In this document: in pieces, positions 47,444 through 61,100 of the stretch
Numbering within the stretch: position 1 is the first letter of the stretch
How the letters are laid out: each line of letters starts with the position of its first letter
Assembly (NCBI GenBank): GCA_036571765.1
Contig: BROE01000015.1
Span: 4,320,977-4,384,976 of the forward strand
Direction of reading: 5' to 3'
Source: Plecoglossus altivelis
Taxonomy: Eukaryota; Chordata; Actinopteri; Osmeriformes; Plecoglossidae
DNA: 64,000 bases
Notes under the pieces: generated by a model
Database searches by the model: none
Seen by the model: the letters and a program-made list of their open reading frames with translations, nothing else
What the model was told of the DNA's origin: nothing
Position numbers and translations under genes: made by a program

Positions 47444-49030
47444 CTTGCTCAACCCTGTCAACAGCAAACCCCAAAGCAAAGAAGACCAGTGTGCATTTGT
47501 GAGTGAAAGAGAGATAAAGACAGCGAGTGAACCAAGGATGTCATCTGTGTTTGAGAGTTCATGCCTTGCACTTAGGTAGTGTATATGTGTTTGTGTTGTG
47601 TTGCTTTGGGAGTGCAGTGAAGGGCAATAGATTGGACTAGTGTGCTTCTGCGTGTATCTGTGCATGCAATTTAAGTGTGTAGGGGTCTGCACGTGCCTGA
47701 GGCACAGTGGGCTTTAAATAGATTGCAGAGCAGGAATGACTAGAAAGCTCTATAGTACGTCCTCTATACAGAGTTTCCTTGACCCCGTTTCACATATTAG
47801 ACGACAGACAGGCCACAGTCCCACTGTGACACACAATCAGCTTTCTGTGTGCAAATAAGAGTTGAGTCCCTTTTTGAGGCATTTCACATATTTGTACTTC
47901 TGGACAGGGGGTCATATAATTTATCTTATCATGAGGAGCATCTTCACAATTTCATGTTGGGCTGAAACCAAACTATACCAGACGATAGTACTCTCTCTGT
48001 CTTTGGTTAGTGCTGATAGTGGCTATGATTAAAGACAGCAGGCTATAGTACATGCTGGCACCCAGATAACTAGCATTTAGCCATGGCTGTTACAAACATG
48101 TGCATAGCGCTAAGTCGGATTCACGCAAGGGCATTTGCATTAGCAGAAACTAGCAGTATCTCTCGTGGTATCTATTAGCAGTATCTTAATAATTTGCTTT
48201 CATCTCATCTGTTGTTCTCAGTTTCTCTATCAACAATTTCTCAAAAAGGGTTTGTTGCTCTAAAGTTATCCATTGTTCAGTTTAAAAAAAATCTTGTCAT
48301 GCAATTGCAAATCTATACTATTAAGCATGTTGGGTTGAGACTACACAGTGAAGACCAAGGACGAGCACATGATGTTAAGGTAAATTACACTCCACCACCT
48401 TGACATTTACTTGATTCTTTACACGCTCCTGGACTCTCTGTCTTCCCAACACATGTACCTTTACAGAATAAATCTGTCTTTCACTTGCCTTTATCCTATT
48501 TCACCATGTCGGACCGAAACCATGTCTGTCAGACATAGAATGTCTATGATGAAGACAAGACATGTCAAAGGCACATTTCTGTTAAAATATTAAACTGAGC
48601 TCACGTTATGTTAATGTTTTATGTAAATATGTAAAGCATAACCTGTATGTAGTTGTGGCTAAATAAAGACACGAGGGAGGCAAAAGTATTCTCGTTACAT
48701 GAACTGTGCAATGTAAAGATGTGTGGCTATTCAAAGACAAAAACATGTCCTATACGATCGCTTGTACAGAGTACCACTCTTAACATTACACATTTAGAAG
48801 GAATAATTGTACGTTGGATTGAATAGGGTAATAGTGGGGTAGAAGAAAATAAAATAGTAGGGTAATATTAACAAAGAATGGCAGTACACACTGTATTTAT
48901 TGTATTGAGGATAAGCTATAGTAATGTATTAAAATACAAATAGTATTTATTATGGAAAGTATATTTGTTGAAAACCAGGCATGACTCATCTTAATGTTGA
49001 CGTACATGTAGACTGAACAGATTAACCAGT

Positions 49031-49917
49031 GGGGTTATTCCAGAAAGCGGGTTTAGTGAAAACCCTGACTTAACCCAAATTGAATTTGGTCTTCTTCATT
49101 GGCTACAAATACAACTCCAGTCATGAGTATCTATGATAATATCGTTTCTAAAATTAACTTTACTCACCTGTGACCATGCACCCTCCTCTCACTGCTGTTT
49201 CAGGAAATCAATTTAAAGATCAGATCTTTATTCTTGGTCAGGATTTGGCACTTGCTCCATGAGATTCAGAATGTAGAACTCCTTTAACTGGTATATAGTA
49301 ATAAATGAGATTACATTACATTCCATAGTTTCTAATGCAGAATTCCCTGCCATTAAAGGAACATGTCCACATGTACAGCATCCATGCTTTGTTCAACAGG
49401 ATCAGAGCATGCAAATCCTTTTCAATTCATTTTTCTCATGGTTTCAGTGTAACTGACAATTCCACACAGGCCCGTGGGAACTACCAGTCATAGGCCTCTC
49501 TACATCCATCTCCGCAGCAGCAGTCAACGTTTCTTCAACATCATCATAAAAAAAGCATTCTGATGGGGGATACTGCAACTGCAAGTTAAAATAGGCACCA
49601 ACTGATGTTTGATTTCGTATCATGTCAAATATGATTCAAACCAAGGTAACATCTCGGCCTAAGTCAAATATGCCTTTCCTGTTAGTAGTATGTTTTTTCA
49701 TATTCATTATAACATTTATCACACAATTTGATCAAGTCCACCAATATTTCATTTGTAATATTAAAATGTATGTACTTGTTATTACATTAATTTGTATGCT
49801 TTGTCTTGGCCAGCAAATGTCTCCCAGGCCAACTATCTCAACTCAGTTAAAGTAAATCAACTTAAAGTTCAGGTCTAGATTCCCAGTTTGTTGAACCCGA
49901 TTTCTGGAATAGGTCAC
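49031..49917. mobile_element. TIR-bounded non-autonomous DNA transposon (~0.89 kb)
   Basis: The left end ggggttattccagaaagcgg (continuing gtt) and the right end, whose complement contains attccagaaatcgggtt, share 16 of 17 bases over attccagaaaKcgggtt. The ttattccagaaagc-ggt terminus is familiar from abundant teleost MITE-like elements. No transposase frame is recognisable; the 77-aa hydrophobic frame at 49622-49855 has no known match. The target duplication is unclear. Confidence 0.55.
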
Positions 49918-50439
49918 ACATGAAGCTCAAACCTAAAATGTGAGGAAACCAGGGAGAATGGATATACTGTTAGATCCTACATCTACATTATAATCTTTAG
50001 TTTCAAATGTCCACATTTGACAGATCAACAAAGACATTACTGTCATGGCAGAGATATTTTTAACCGAGAAATAATTTAGCATTAGGTAGGTTGTCATGGC
50101 ACCAGCATGAGTCATCAACAGCAGGCAGCAGCATTTGATGGGATAGCTTGTTGCTGTGGCTGCTCTCTGTGACCAGGATATGACACGACCAGCTGTTGAC
50201 AGGCTGCTGAAGAGCCCTTGCATAGAATTAGTTTCCATGAATGGGAGCAATGGGAGTTGAGAGGAACAGAGCCAGAACAATCACATACTGTTTACTGTGT
50301 TGACAAAGTTATGGATAACCGATCAGCATTGGTGGTACTTCACTCAGACAATGGCACCTTAAAAAAATAAGGTAATAATAAAATATTCACACATGCATGC
50401 GAAACAATATGTAGCTCACACATACTACGTTCTCTTATG

Positions 50440-50770
50440 AAGTGACGTATTGTCAAGTATGGTTACCCATACTCGAAATTTTACCTCTGCATTTAACTCA
50501 TCCAAGTGCACACACAGTAGTGAGTAGTGGGCAACCGCACACACACAGTGAACATACACCCGGAGCAGTGGGCAGCTATTGCTCCAGCGCCCGGGGAGCA
50601 ATTGGGGGTTCGGTGCCTTGCTCAAGGGCACCTCAGTCATGGTATCGAAGGCAGAGAGAGCGCTGTTTATTCACAATCCTCACCTTCAATTCCTGCCAGT
50701 GCGAGAATTGAACCAGCAACTTGAGGGTTACAAGCCCAACTCCCTAACCATTAGGCCACGACTTCCCCGA
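50440..50770 (-). mobile_element. tRNA-derived SINE (V-SINE-like), minus orientation
   Basis: On the minus strand the head gtggcctaatggttaggga and later ggttcaattctcg are polymerase III A- and B-box sequences of a tRNA-like promoter. They are followed by the central block gtgcccttgagcaaggcacc and accccCaattgctccccggg, a conserved teleost SINE core, then a CA-rich part and gagtatgggtaacc near the tail. cttatg occurs on both sides (50434-50439 and 50771-50776), a possible target duplication. Confidence 0.8.
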
Positions 50771-53598
50771 CTTATGTCGTCACACGTCAGAAAAAATGGG
50801 GACAGTATGGAAATCACAAAAAAACTAAATTGCTACTGAATGGTGAATGGTGGACAGTGACACCTTTTCAAAAGACACTCGACAAAGTCAAGGAAAAAAA
50901 TCCTGTCTAGGTTTGAATCAATAAAAAAATACCTTTGTGATCCCATATCTCAAAAGTACCATAGTATTTGAATGCATCACTCCATTCAAGTGAGACGAAT
51001 ACACAGAAAAATACACTAACACATACAAACATGAAATGTGATAACTAAGACAGCCTTGGAGGTAAACACAATAGTGTCTGTAAGATTCTTAATTGCTGTA
51101 TTTATGTTTTTGTCTATCACAACAGATGAATCTGCAGTAGGATAATGCAATTAGGCCACAAAACATTTTAGTGATGAAAAACATCTCAGATGGAACGCAT
51201 CATCAGTGCTCTAACAGAATTACCAGATTATACCTTGACACACAAAAACGGACCTACATTATGTCACATTAAAGCGGTTGATAACTATAAAAAATGTCAA
51301 CCTATGCTTTCATCACATTTTATCAGGGAGCCTAAACTCCCTCATTCATGAGAGGGGATGCCTTTTGTTTCAGGTACTTCAAATAATGACCTGATAATTA
51401 GTAATAATTAGTGCGCTTTTAGAAAACTTCAAAGAGTACATCAGTAAGGAGATTTGTCACCTATGTCATTGTCATATACGGCATATCTAATCAATAGAAC
51501 ATCTATAAACAAAGCAAGTGCTCAGGCCACAGACAAGCAACCATACTGAAGGTTAAGTTACGTGGCTTCATTCAATGAATAGAGAACATTAAGTACTATC
51601 CTGATGACAAATGTGATCTGAAAATATAATCAAGCACACCACTTTGAAATGCTTGCGCAACAGACATATTTGTCAGCATTTTATTTGGAGAAGGTTGAGT
51701 GTTGTGAAAAGTGGCAGTTTGAAGGAGGAGGGCTGGAAATATACTTGTTCAGGTTTTTCTCCAGTTATAATGCAATGCATTGTAACAATTACACGCTGAT
51801 CTTTTATATATTTTGATACTTCACACATCAAAACAGATCACTCTGAAGAAAAGCTGTAAAATCTGAAGAAACTCAAGTCATTTCACTTTCACCCCTGAAA
51901 CAATTGCCTGATCAATTGTTCTCTTGACTTGCTGAATTGTTTCAAAGTTATAATCCAAATAATTTGATGTTGAACATTACCGCCATCTCACAGTATTCTT
52001 TAATTAAAAGGAAGTTTCTTATAAAAAGCACCGGTAGTTTTTACACTTACCAGGTCTCATGAGAAGTGACTAAAAGCAACTATTTTTCTTTTGACATCAC
52101 CATCTGGTGGCAGAGGAGAGAATAAGTCAAAGAGAAGTCGAACATCTTTCATGGGGAATAATGTAACAATAAAGTATCTCTAACTATAAACAGTAAGTAC
52201 TATGCTCTGACTGGTTTGTACTCTAAAGACTGTCAGGCAAAACATACATTTGTCAATTCACATGTAGCAGACTGAAAATATGTTTGCATTTATTAGACAA
52301 TTTGATCACAGGAATTATCTAGATGGGTTAGAATGAGGGAATGTCAAAAACGCATAATTATTGTATCTCCACCTCACTTTTTACACATAAAATAAACAGA
52401 AATCAACCAAACATACATATATTTTTCACACGACCATATGTAGTTGCAGTATCAATCGATATAAAAAACAAAGTGACAACTCCAATTAATGAGTTGTTCC
52501 ATGACAATAGTCTGAAGTGCAGTCAATTAAGTGGAATGTTACGGAAGATAAAAATCCAAATCAAGCGACCAGCAATTCTTCAACCTCACCTGATGCATGT
52601 CACCACTCATATTCACTCTTACCTGGACTATAACCACAATAACAGTACACATTGGTTCACGTAACTGTTAACAAGAGCTGCAATGTTTTAATACCCCATA
52701 TTTTACTTAAAGTTCAGCTTCAACTTGAGCTTAAGTGAAAAAAGACTCCTAATTAGCTGAAATCATAACAGAAGCCCAATAAGTGATAGAGAATTGTACA
52801 TGAATTAAACTTTGGATTGTGGACATTCAGGTTGATGTTCATGTATCTTACAATTGTAATTCAATGAATGATTCTATCATTTCTCTAATGTCAATATAAC
52901 CATTTAAAATGTACTGTAGCCAGTTCTTTTATCACATTTGATCACGTAATACTTGCAAATATTACGGCAAATATTTCCTGGAGCATCACCTCTTTCTCCT
53001 TCAAAGTTAGCGGTACAAAACATGAAAATGGCTACTTCGGGGTGGACGATCAAGGGTGACATGGCTTGACTACTCCGTAGTTGTTTTTGAGTGTCACTAT
53101 GTCCGTTGGAGTGGGGTATACCTTGGTCAGCTAGCGTAGTGATGTCACTCCCCCCAGGATCACAAAGAAATGCTCCAAAATGTTCTCGGCGTACAGTCCG
53201 GCATCGGATAAACAAGGAGCCATCGTCAAAGTTATTACAGGTGAGTACAAGGCATGCTACAACAGTAAAGTCCTGGTTCAGCTCACAAACGCAAAAGGCT
53301 AGAGGAAGTCAAAGTTGGTACACAGTGCGGCAAAGCCATATGGTTTCCCTGATGGTGTGCAGTCAAACCATGGTCAGAACAGTTTCTAGTATTTAATATG
53401 TTCCAGACAGTCCAGAACGAAACAACCAAGGGGGTTACGGAGATGCACTGGGAAATACACAGTACTAAGTGATAAACATTTGTGCATATTTTCACACACA
53501 TGCCTTTTCGATGTCCAAAATATATTGTGAACCAACTTATTTTTCTTTTATAAATATGTAATGTTCACTATAAATGTATGCAAAGAGTTTCTAACAAG

Positions 53599-53674
53599 TT
53601 CCTGTCCATTTTCTTGATGAAGATGACTATTGAATATTGAATTCCTGTCCATTTTCTTGATGAAGATGACTATT
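53599..53674 (+). repeat. 33-bp direct repeat, two exact copies, period 43
   Basis: ttcctgtccattttcttgat, continuing gaagatgactatt, occurs at 53599-53631 and again at 53642-53674. It lies in the likely rabl6 3' UTR or just beyond. Confidence 0.9.
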
Positions 53675-53705
53675 CTAAAGGGGACTGTGTAGCCTTTCAA
53701 GACCA

Positions 53706-54989
53706 TTTATTGATGTAAACACCTCTTGGAGTGTAAAGTATGGAACAGTGAACAGGTATGATTTACACACCCATATACTGCACTTACATGAACAGTTTGA
53801 TAACCGTTTTAAACTAAATACGTAAAACACCATCTTGAACATTGAATGTTCTAGATGGTGTAAGTAGCAACACTGCTGTGAAGGTTTTCCAACTTAAGCT
53901 GCATAAACCAGTGTGGGTGCAGCCTGCGTGTGCATCTCACATGTCATTTGCTGAGGCCATATCAGGTACAGAGGACTTAGTGGGGCACAATTCCATTGAC
54001 ACCTAAACAAAACCATCCTTTAGTGCTTGTCAAGTACTATAACATAGGTATCAATGTAAAATATTTCATGGAATGTAACCACACAATCACAATACATACA
54101 AGACATTGATCATGCTGTTTGGTTTTGATTTGTGTAAGAATATGCTTCAGTAGATTCGATTAGATTGCACAAGGACCCCCATTTTAGAAGAAGAAAATCT
54201 ATTATGTGTACAGCAGCTTTGAAAAAAAGACAGTAGCATGTCACCCTCAAAGTTCTTTGTCCAAACCATTATTGTCTTTAACAAAAGGCATCTTGATCAC
54301 AAGCTTTTTGGAAGCATCTTTACAAGACCTATTGCTTTCCTTAAGGCGTTGTTGACCAATCAAAAGCGACAAAAACCAAACACAAGGGGGGAAAATATTA
54401 GACACAACAAATAATTGTTTAACAGCTGCTGAAATCATATTTGCATAATAAATTAAACACATTGTACATACAATCTTCAAAAATCTCACAAAAACCCCTC
54501 CATCATATCATCTGACAGCACCTGTGGATAAGTTGATCAGGACGTTTTACTGAGGTCAATTCTAAAAGCTTTAGCGAGATCTGTTTGTTCAGCGATCTTC
54601 TGTACCTAATGAGAAAAGTCGACAGAAAGGGGAAGTAACTAGAAAATGGAATGGATACTATATGTTACCCAGGAACGATCACATGAATGATCACCAGTCC
54701 TTAAAGTTTGACCAGAAGGCATTCCAACATGAGCTACAGCTATGTCGACCGTGTTGTTTGTTGCATCAAAGTAGCATTGTGTTTGAAGTGTATCAGAATA
54801 GTTAATATACCTAGTAAACACAAATAAACTCACAATGGTAAAATAGGTACCACAATGCGAGTAAGGAAGAGTGAGATGAAAGTTGAAGTTGCAGATCCAT
54901 GGCTATTTCGCCAGAAGTCAGGTGGTAGTAACACCGTCGTTTTCATGACGTTATACTGCAGACTAGTACCGGAGCTGGACAGACCAGTT
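53706..54989 (-). other. probable rabl6 3' UTR
   Basis: Follows the rabl6 stop on the minus strand. AATAAA on that strand is at 53706-53711, giving a UTR of about 1.28 kb. Another signal lies further left, so the end is not certain. Confidence 0.35.
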
Positions 54990-55184
54990 CTACAGCTCCT
55001 CGTAGTCTCCCCCCTCACCTTTAACTAGTCCGTCCCCTCCTCCAAGGAAGGACTCAAGGTCATCGGCGTTCCCGCTCTTCTTGGCTTTAGACTTTTTTTT
55101 CTTTTTCTCTTTCTCGTCCCCATTTTCGTCCTCCCTCTCTTTTTTCTTCTGCTTGTGTCGCTTTTTGCTGCTTTTGTCATCATC
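54990..55184 (-). CDS. rabl6: rabl6 last coding exon
   Basis: Encodes 64 residues and a TAG stop (54990-54992): a lysine/glutamate-rich stretch starting DDDKSSKKRHKQKKK, then ADDLESFLGGG and the terminal GGDYEEL, identical at the end to human. The basic stretch is a likely nuclear localisation signal. Confidence 0.95.
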   Translation of the reverse strand, partial: DDDKSSKKRHKQKKKEREDENGDEKEKKKKKSKAKKSGNADDLESFLGGGDGLVKGEGGDYEEL

Positions 55185-58100
55185 CTAAGTGCAGACATGT
55201 TTCAGTTACAACCAGCGATTTTTATTTGCCACAAAACGCTTTAAAAGCCCAAGTCAAAAAAACTAAACAAAGGCAACTCAATCTAGCCACCAGATGTTTA
55301 CGGGTATCGCCAAAGTAACAACATATAAGTGCCTGAATGCTTTGTTTCACGAGAATGAATACCATAACCAATCTTTATAATTAAATGGATATAAATACAG
55401 CCTTATTTTAGTTTTGTGAAGGAATACATGATATTTATTTAAAAGCAACATTGCTAAAATATTTTATTCTGAGCCTCAAAAGCCGAGGTGAGACAGTACT
55501 CGGGTGATGAAACGCTTGCAGATTTGAACTGCCCATGGACCTTTACCTCTTTACTTTTTTTCTTCTTTTTCTTCTTATCTTTGATTGAGTGTCTACTTTC
55601 TTTATCTGCAACACACAAAAACAACAACAACAAAAAACAAGATCAACATATTGTATTGTCACAACATATACACTGATCTGTCCAGGGATGAGCTTCTGAT
55701 CTTTAAAATGAATAAAAATAAATCAATTGTGGATTTACAAATATTATATTTGACATATAGTTTCTCAATTGGGGAAAGTACAGCGAAGAGGGATGTATAC
55801 AACCTGTAATATTTTTACATTTTTCTGTTGAAAAAATGTAAAAATATTACAGCTCTTTTTTTTCAACCTTGCTCACCATCTTGGTCCTCACTGCTATCCT
55901 TGCTCTTGGATGGCCCTTTCTGGAAGCCTAGGCCAAACAAGTCCACTTCGTTCTGCGGGTGGCTCTTCAAAGAAAGGACAGTGGGTTTGAGGAGGTCCTG
56001 TGTTGTCCTGGGTACAAAGCTGTCATCGGATAGGTCAGATAGATCGTCTTGTAAAACGGTAGGTTCCTGTAGGAAACAAAACAATAAATTTAAAAAAACG
56101 TAACATTTGAGTATGGAATTGGATTATGTAGAAGACACTCAGTTCCACCATCACAATTGTAAGACAATAGTTGTGCCACTGTGCACTATGTACCACGTCT
56201 ACCTTCTTTTTCTTAGATGTCTCAAATTCTTCGCTCTCGAAGTCCGGGTCATCCATGACAAAAGAGAGCATTTGCTTGGACACATGGGCCTCTTGGGCCT
56301 CTTGATCAGTATCTGAGTCTTTGTCTTCTTCCTTCTTGTTTACCCGGTTAGACTGCCCTAGGGCTGGGGTAGGATTTAGACAAGACACAGGCTCCATCTT
56401 TAGGCCTGGGGGTATCTTGGACTCTCCTGTTGTGTTTCGAGTCTTATCTCCATTGGTAGAGATTCTGGCAAAAGACAAATGTATGATAATGAAATATGAT
56501 GTGTGGCATTTGAGAAAAATAGAATATGGGATTGAGCCTCCTGCCTGTAGTTTTTCAATAGCAATCTCAATCCTGATAATCAATATAATCATCCAGCCCA
56601 ACTCAATTTATTTGTAGATATCGTAGTACACTTTAAACACGTTGAAGATTTTAAAACAGAGTGAGAAATGCAGCACCTTTTTTGAGGTTCGCTGTCCAGA
56701 CTTGAGCTTCCATCCAGGTTGGGTTGGGGTGTCGTGGTGGCCTCTTCCTCTTCATCACTGGTTAGAGTGATGCCCAGACTGGGGGCAGCCATGGCCTTAG
56801 GCACAGCCTGGGATAGTTCTTCAGGATCCAAATCATCCTGGAACCCTGAGACCATGGGGTTCCCTCCTTTGCCCTCCCCATCGCTGTGTATGAGGAAAAC
56901 CAAGTGAGAGTGAGACCGACCTTTTAGTACCTATATTTCACAAATTGAGATTCTCAAAAGTACTTAGACTACATATAGTCACTTATAAACATGATAAAAA
57001 CATGTAGCCTAAAATGGTCTGCTGATTCCAACATTGTCAATTGCTTATCTAAGGTTAATCAAAATGTGTTATATTGATCCTCTGTTCAATTGTCTAACCC
57101 CCATAAACATCTATACATTTTCTTCATAATAGAAGTCATTACTTGCACAATGGTTGAGCCAGTTGTTATGATTGCAGGCCTAACTCACCATACAGCACAG
57201 AATGTACAGTTCTGGCTATAGGGTGTGTGCAATGTTTACATAAGCATTAGTAAATCAGCGCAAAAGTAGCAATGCACTATATGTGACCAAGCAACACAGG
57301 GGCGCCAAAGCAAAATACAATTTGAATCGTTTTTTTATAGGGGGGTATTTTCTATAAGAATCTGCTGTTGTATGTTTCAGCATTTCCTCAATGTTACATA
57401 ACATTTTAGAGGACTAACACCTGGCACACACTGCCTGCGATGTACCCTGAAGCGCTGCTAAGCGCCACGATCGACTTCGAATGACGCAAGGCTGTTCACA
57501 CCTGACGCGCCGGTCACTAAGCCTTTCACCACAGAGGTTTCCTTTTTCACATGTTACACGCTGACGTGGTGCATAAACACGGTGCGTAAACATGCCATGG
57601 GCTATATTTAGGAAACGTGTTATTCCAACAGCTACCACAACAGCATCCCAGCATTGATCCTTCTCTTAAGTTGTCCTTGTCAAATTGGTGCTGGGGGTTC
57701 ATACTGTGCTTTTTAATATCGAGAACTAATTAGATGTTATCCATCTCCTTGAATTTCTCAGCTAATTTTCTAAATCAACTTGGGGGGTCTTTCTCGGTAT
57801 GTAGACTGCACACGTGTGTGGCGTCCAACGCGTGACAGACTCGTTTATCTCTGCCAATAGACATACCGTTCAGAAACAACTGGGTATGCTGGCTCATCAG
57901 AGCCATCTCTTTATCTTCATTCATTTTTATACCACATGAAACCGTTTGTTACCAGCATTGTGTAGTTATTTATATATTGTGAATATTGGTGCGCAAGTAC
58001 GTAGCCTTCCAAAGTCACATTTGATAAATAATTACAAATGTTCACTGTAGTGTACAATTCATGAAATCAAATGTATGTTTTTTTATTTAAATATATCAAA

Positions 58101-61100
58101 TGACATGGTGTATTTGATCATTCTGCAGCTAAATTCCTAAGCGTCTCCCGAAAAGTTTGACCATCTACCGAAACGATCGCTGCAGAGCAAAGTAATCGCG
58201 TGCGTCGCAGCCTGTATGGCCAGTCCAATTTGATAACATGGGCGGCAAAAGAAAAATGAGGCGCTTCGCAGCTAATTGAGGCGTTTGGACGTGCTTCTCG
58301 CCAGTGTGTTCCAGGCGTAACAGGCTAGAGTAGGCGCCCTAAGATTCCATCATCGAAGTTTCACATAAAAGAGGGAGCTGGGGTGTCGTGAGTGCTGAAT
58401 GAGTACGGCAGTATGTTGTCGTATGTCGCAACGAAAAAGCAAAGAAAGCTGTCAGGGGAGCTAAAAATAGAAAAAGAGAGGGAAAAGGAGATGCCATGTC
58501 AACGGATGGGTGCTTGGAGGTTTGCAAATGTTCATGCTAACAGACTAGATGATGTTTGCTAACACTGGGAATGTAGATTTAGAGTTCCCTTGAGGTAATC
58601 CATGAGAGCTCATCAAAGGACTTCAAGACCCATTTCCTCTTGAGAAAGGTGTCTGACATTCTCTTCCAAGGACAATTTTTCAAGGACCATCTCCCTCACC
58701 CTCGCTCTTTCCATTAGCGTAGCATTAGGGTTTCCCTTCATCACACCCCCAAAACAACCAATAAAATCATGACATTTTATATACTGTACATTTTTTTAAT
58801 ACATATATCATGTGTTTTATATACATCTCTATTTGGGAGATGCATTCAATTAGTACATGAAAAAGTAATTTTCCTTTGTAAAACTTCACCAAGAGGTGTG
58901 AAAATAGTAATATATAGTAATATAGTAATATATAGTAATATAGTAAAATAACAATTCTTAATATTCTGCTCCTTAAATCACTGGTAGCAGCTTTTAACAG
59001 TGCATAAAACCAATAATTTGTGTATAACATCTTTCAAATCTTGCACCAAATACCTTACCAGTTACAAACATGTCTTGTAGATGAGTGACTGCAAGGGCTG
59101 TTATACCATACACTTATATGGGTGCTTTCACAACTAAGATTTAATGGCCACTTAAATGTGCTTAGGTTGTTCATCTGTCTCCAATTCTACTTTTAAAAAT
59201 CAATGCAACCACCGTATATCCGTTTACCTTTTCTTTCTTTCACATTTCTACACAACAAGCTATTTACTCTGTACACAAAGTACAAATACATTTCATTTTT
59301 GTTGAACTTGTCACTGTCAGAAACCATTTCGATGGACCATGTTTGCTCCCAGTCTCAAAACAAGTACATGTACTACTGTAGTGGTTGAACAAGTACATAT
59401 GCAAGGGCACTTTACGGAATTGATATGAACTGTTCCAAATTTATGTGAACATAAATTATATAGATATTTGGTGGGTTCTAAAATCAAGAAGATGGTAGTG
59501 GGCAGGGTTTCCATAGAGGGCTTCCGCCCTCTAAAACAGACCTCTTGTTTCAATCAGGGAGGCTGACAGTGTTCTCATGTTTATGGCTACATTCAATCAT
59601 TTTGGTCAGTCCTACAGTTGAACCACTGCGCTAGCTAACGTTTAACCAGTGAGACCCCATAAGCCCCACTAACCGCTGTTTACTTGTCATCGATGTTGCT
59701 ATATCCGATTATATCTTTTTTACGAGTAATCTATTTGAATTCTAGTCTGTAGACTTTTCGTTTTTTAATTCGTTAACATTATATTACTTCTATTTTCATC
59801 CAACAACTTGCTATAATACTCATGGTTACATGTCATAGTACTATATATTTATTTTTGAATCAATGTTTTTCCCCCATTGTCTTTTGTTCTGCATTTTTGG
59901 AATTCCCTGTACAGTTAGATTTTCTTGCATGCATTCTGCAGACCTTTATTAATCATGGTTTCTTCACATATTTATGCTTCTATCTACATTGTTTTTACTT
60001 TCTTACATTGTAGGAAATCCCTACCTTCTTTGACTCCATCCGCAACCATAACGTAAGATTTGGTGTGTGGTTTCTAACTCACTGATGATCAAATCGTCAG
60101 TGCGTGAATATGGTTCCTTATCATCAACTCTTTGTTCGAAGAACAACTCTTTGTCTCATCCATTAAGTCACGTAAATTTGCTTGAGTAAATCTGCTTGTT
60201 GTTTGGCAACTTTATCCCCTCCGAAATGAAGGTAAGTTACTTCTTTATCTCCTCCATATCGTCCTCAATCATTGCAGCTGTCGCTCTATTTTTTTCAGTA
60301 CTTAATAAATCCATACTTACAGAGCTGAATTTGGATTAAAACAGATGCAATCCTAGGCCTCATTCTTTCATTAATGTATTCCATGCCACCGGAACCCTGT
60401 GTCTAGACATCGTTTCTATATACAGAGAGAAGCCATTTCAGTATATAATGGGAGACTCAGCCCTACCTGTCGCTGTCCATATTAGCTGCTTTGCGGGCCT
60501 TCTCCTTAGCTTTAGTTCCTGAAGTCCCTTCCTCCAGGAAACTTCGGTCCAGGCCCACCTCTGGAACAAAGTCATCTACATTTTGGATGTTTCCCCTGGG
60601 CTGACCAACATCTGACTCTGGGGCATCTGGTGGAGGTGGCAAGGAAAAGATGGAGTGAAGTTGTTAGACATCATAAGCAAACATCAAACTACATTCCCCT
60701 CCGCCCACACACACACTTTTGCACACTTGACCAACCTATTGGTAGCAGGTACATGGAAATAGTGCTAGCTACGTTCAAGAAACTATGCAGAAAGTGTAAC
60801 TGGGGGAAAACAGGTATTTTTTCAAATGCCATGTTTGATGGCAAAATATGAAGCATATAACAAGCATAATAAATAAAGCATAATAAATATACCAAATACA
60901 AAGCTTTTTCACCACTTTGTCCACATCCATCCCTTAAACAACACATGAACAAAAAGTCACTGAAAGACACAAAATCATTTTGTGAAGTAGGCATCTACAA
61001 CATGCAACATTTTGGACCAGGGTTTAGATTGGACTATTGGCCGTTTCAGATTTATAGACATCATTAGAGTGAAGTAATAGTACAATCAATACAAAAAAAC

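Larger units (their letters stand above)
24284..54989. other. 30-kb interval without recognisable protein genes
   Basis: Between the ajm1 coding exon and the rabl6 stop. Every open frame here is short, lacks recognisable homology, or belongs to a mobile-element fragment. The interval must contain the ajm1 5' non-coding exon(s). It is rich in decayed transposable elements, tandem repeats and AT-rich simple sequence; individual items are listed separately. Stretches not listed, for example 28.3-30.8, 35.2-39.7, 41.5-44.0 and 50.8-53.5 kb, show nothing I can name. Confidence 0.6.

Noticed and set aside
47142..47692. Opposed 145- and 133-codon frames
   Set aside because: Both are kept open by the (TA)n microsatellite (Tyr-Ile runs) and show no homology.
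49622..49855. 77-codon hydrophobic frame inside the TIR element
   Set aside because: Hydrophobicity follows from AT-rich composition; no transposase motif or known family.
52904..53215. 103-codon minus-strand frame in a GC-richer patch
   Set aside because: Starts at TTG, has no early ATG, no convincing splice sites at both ends and no recognisable domain. It may be chance.
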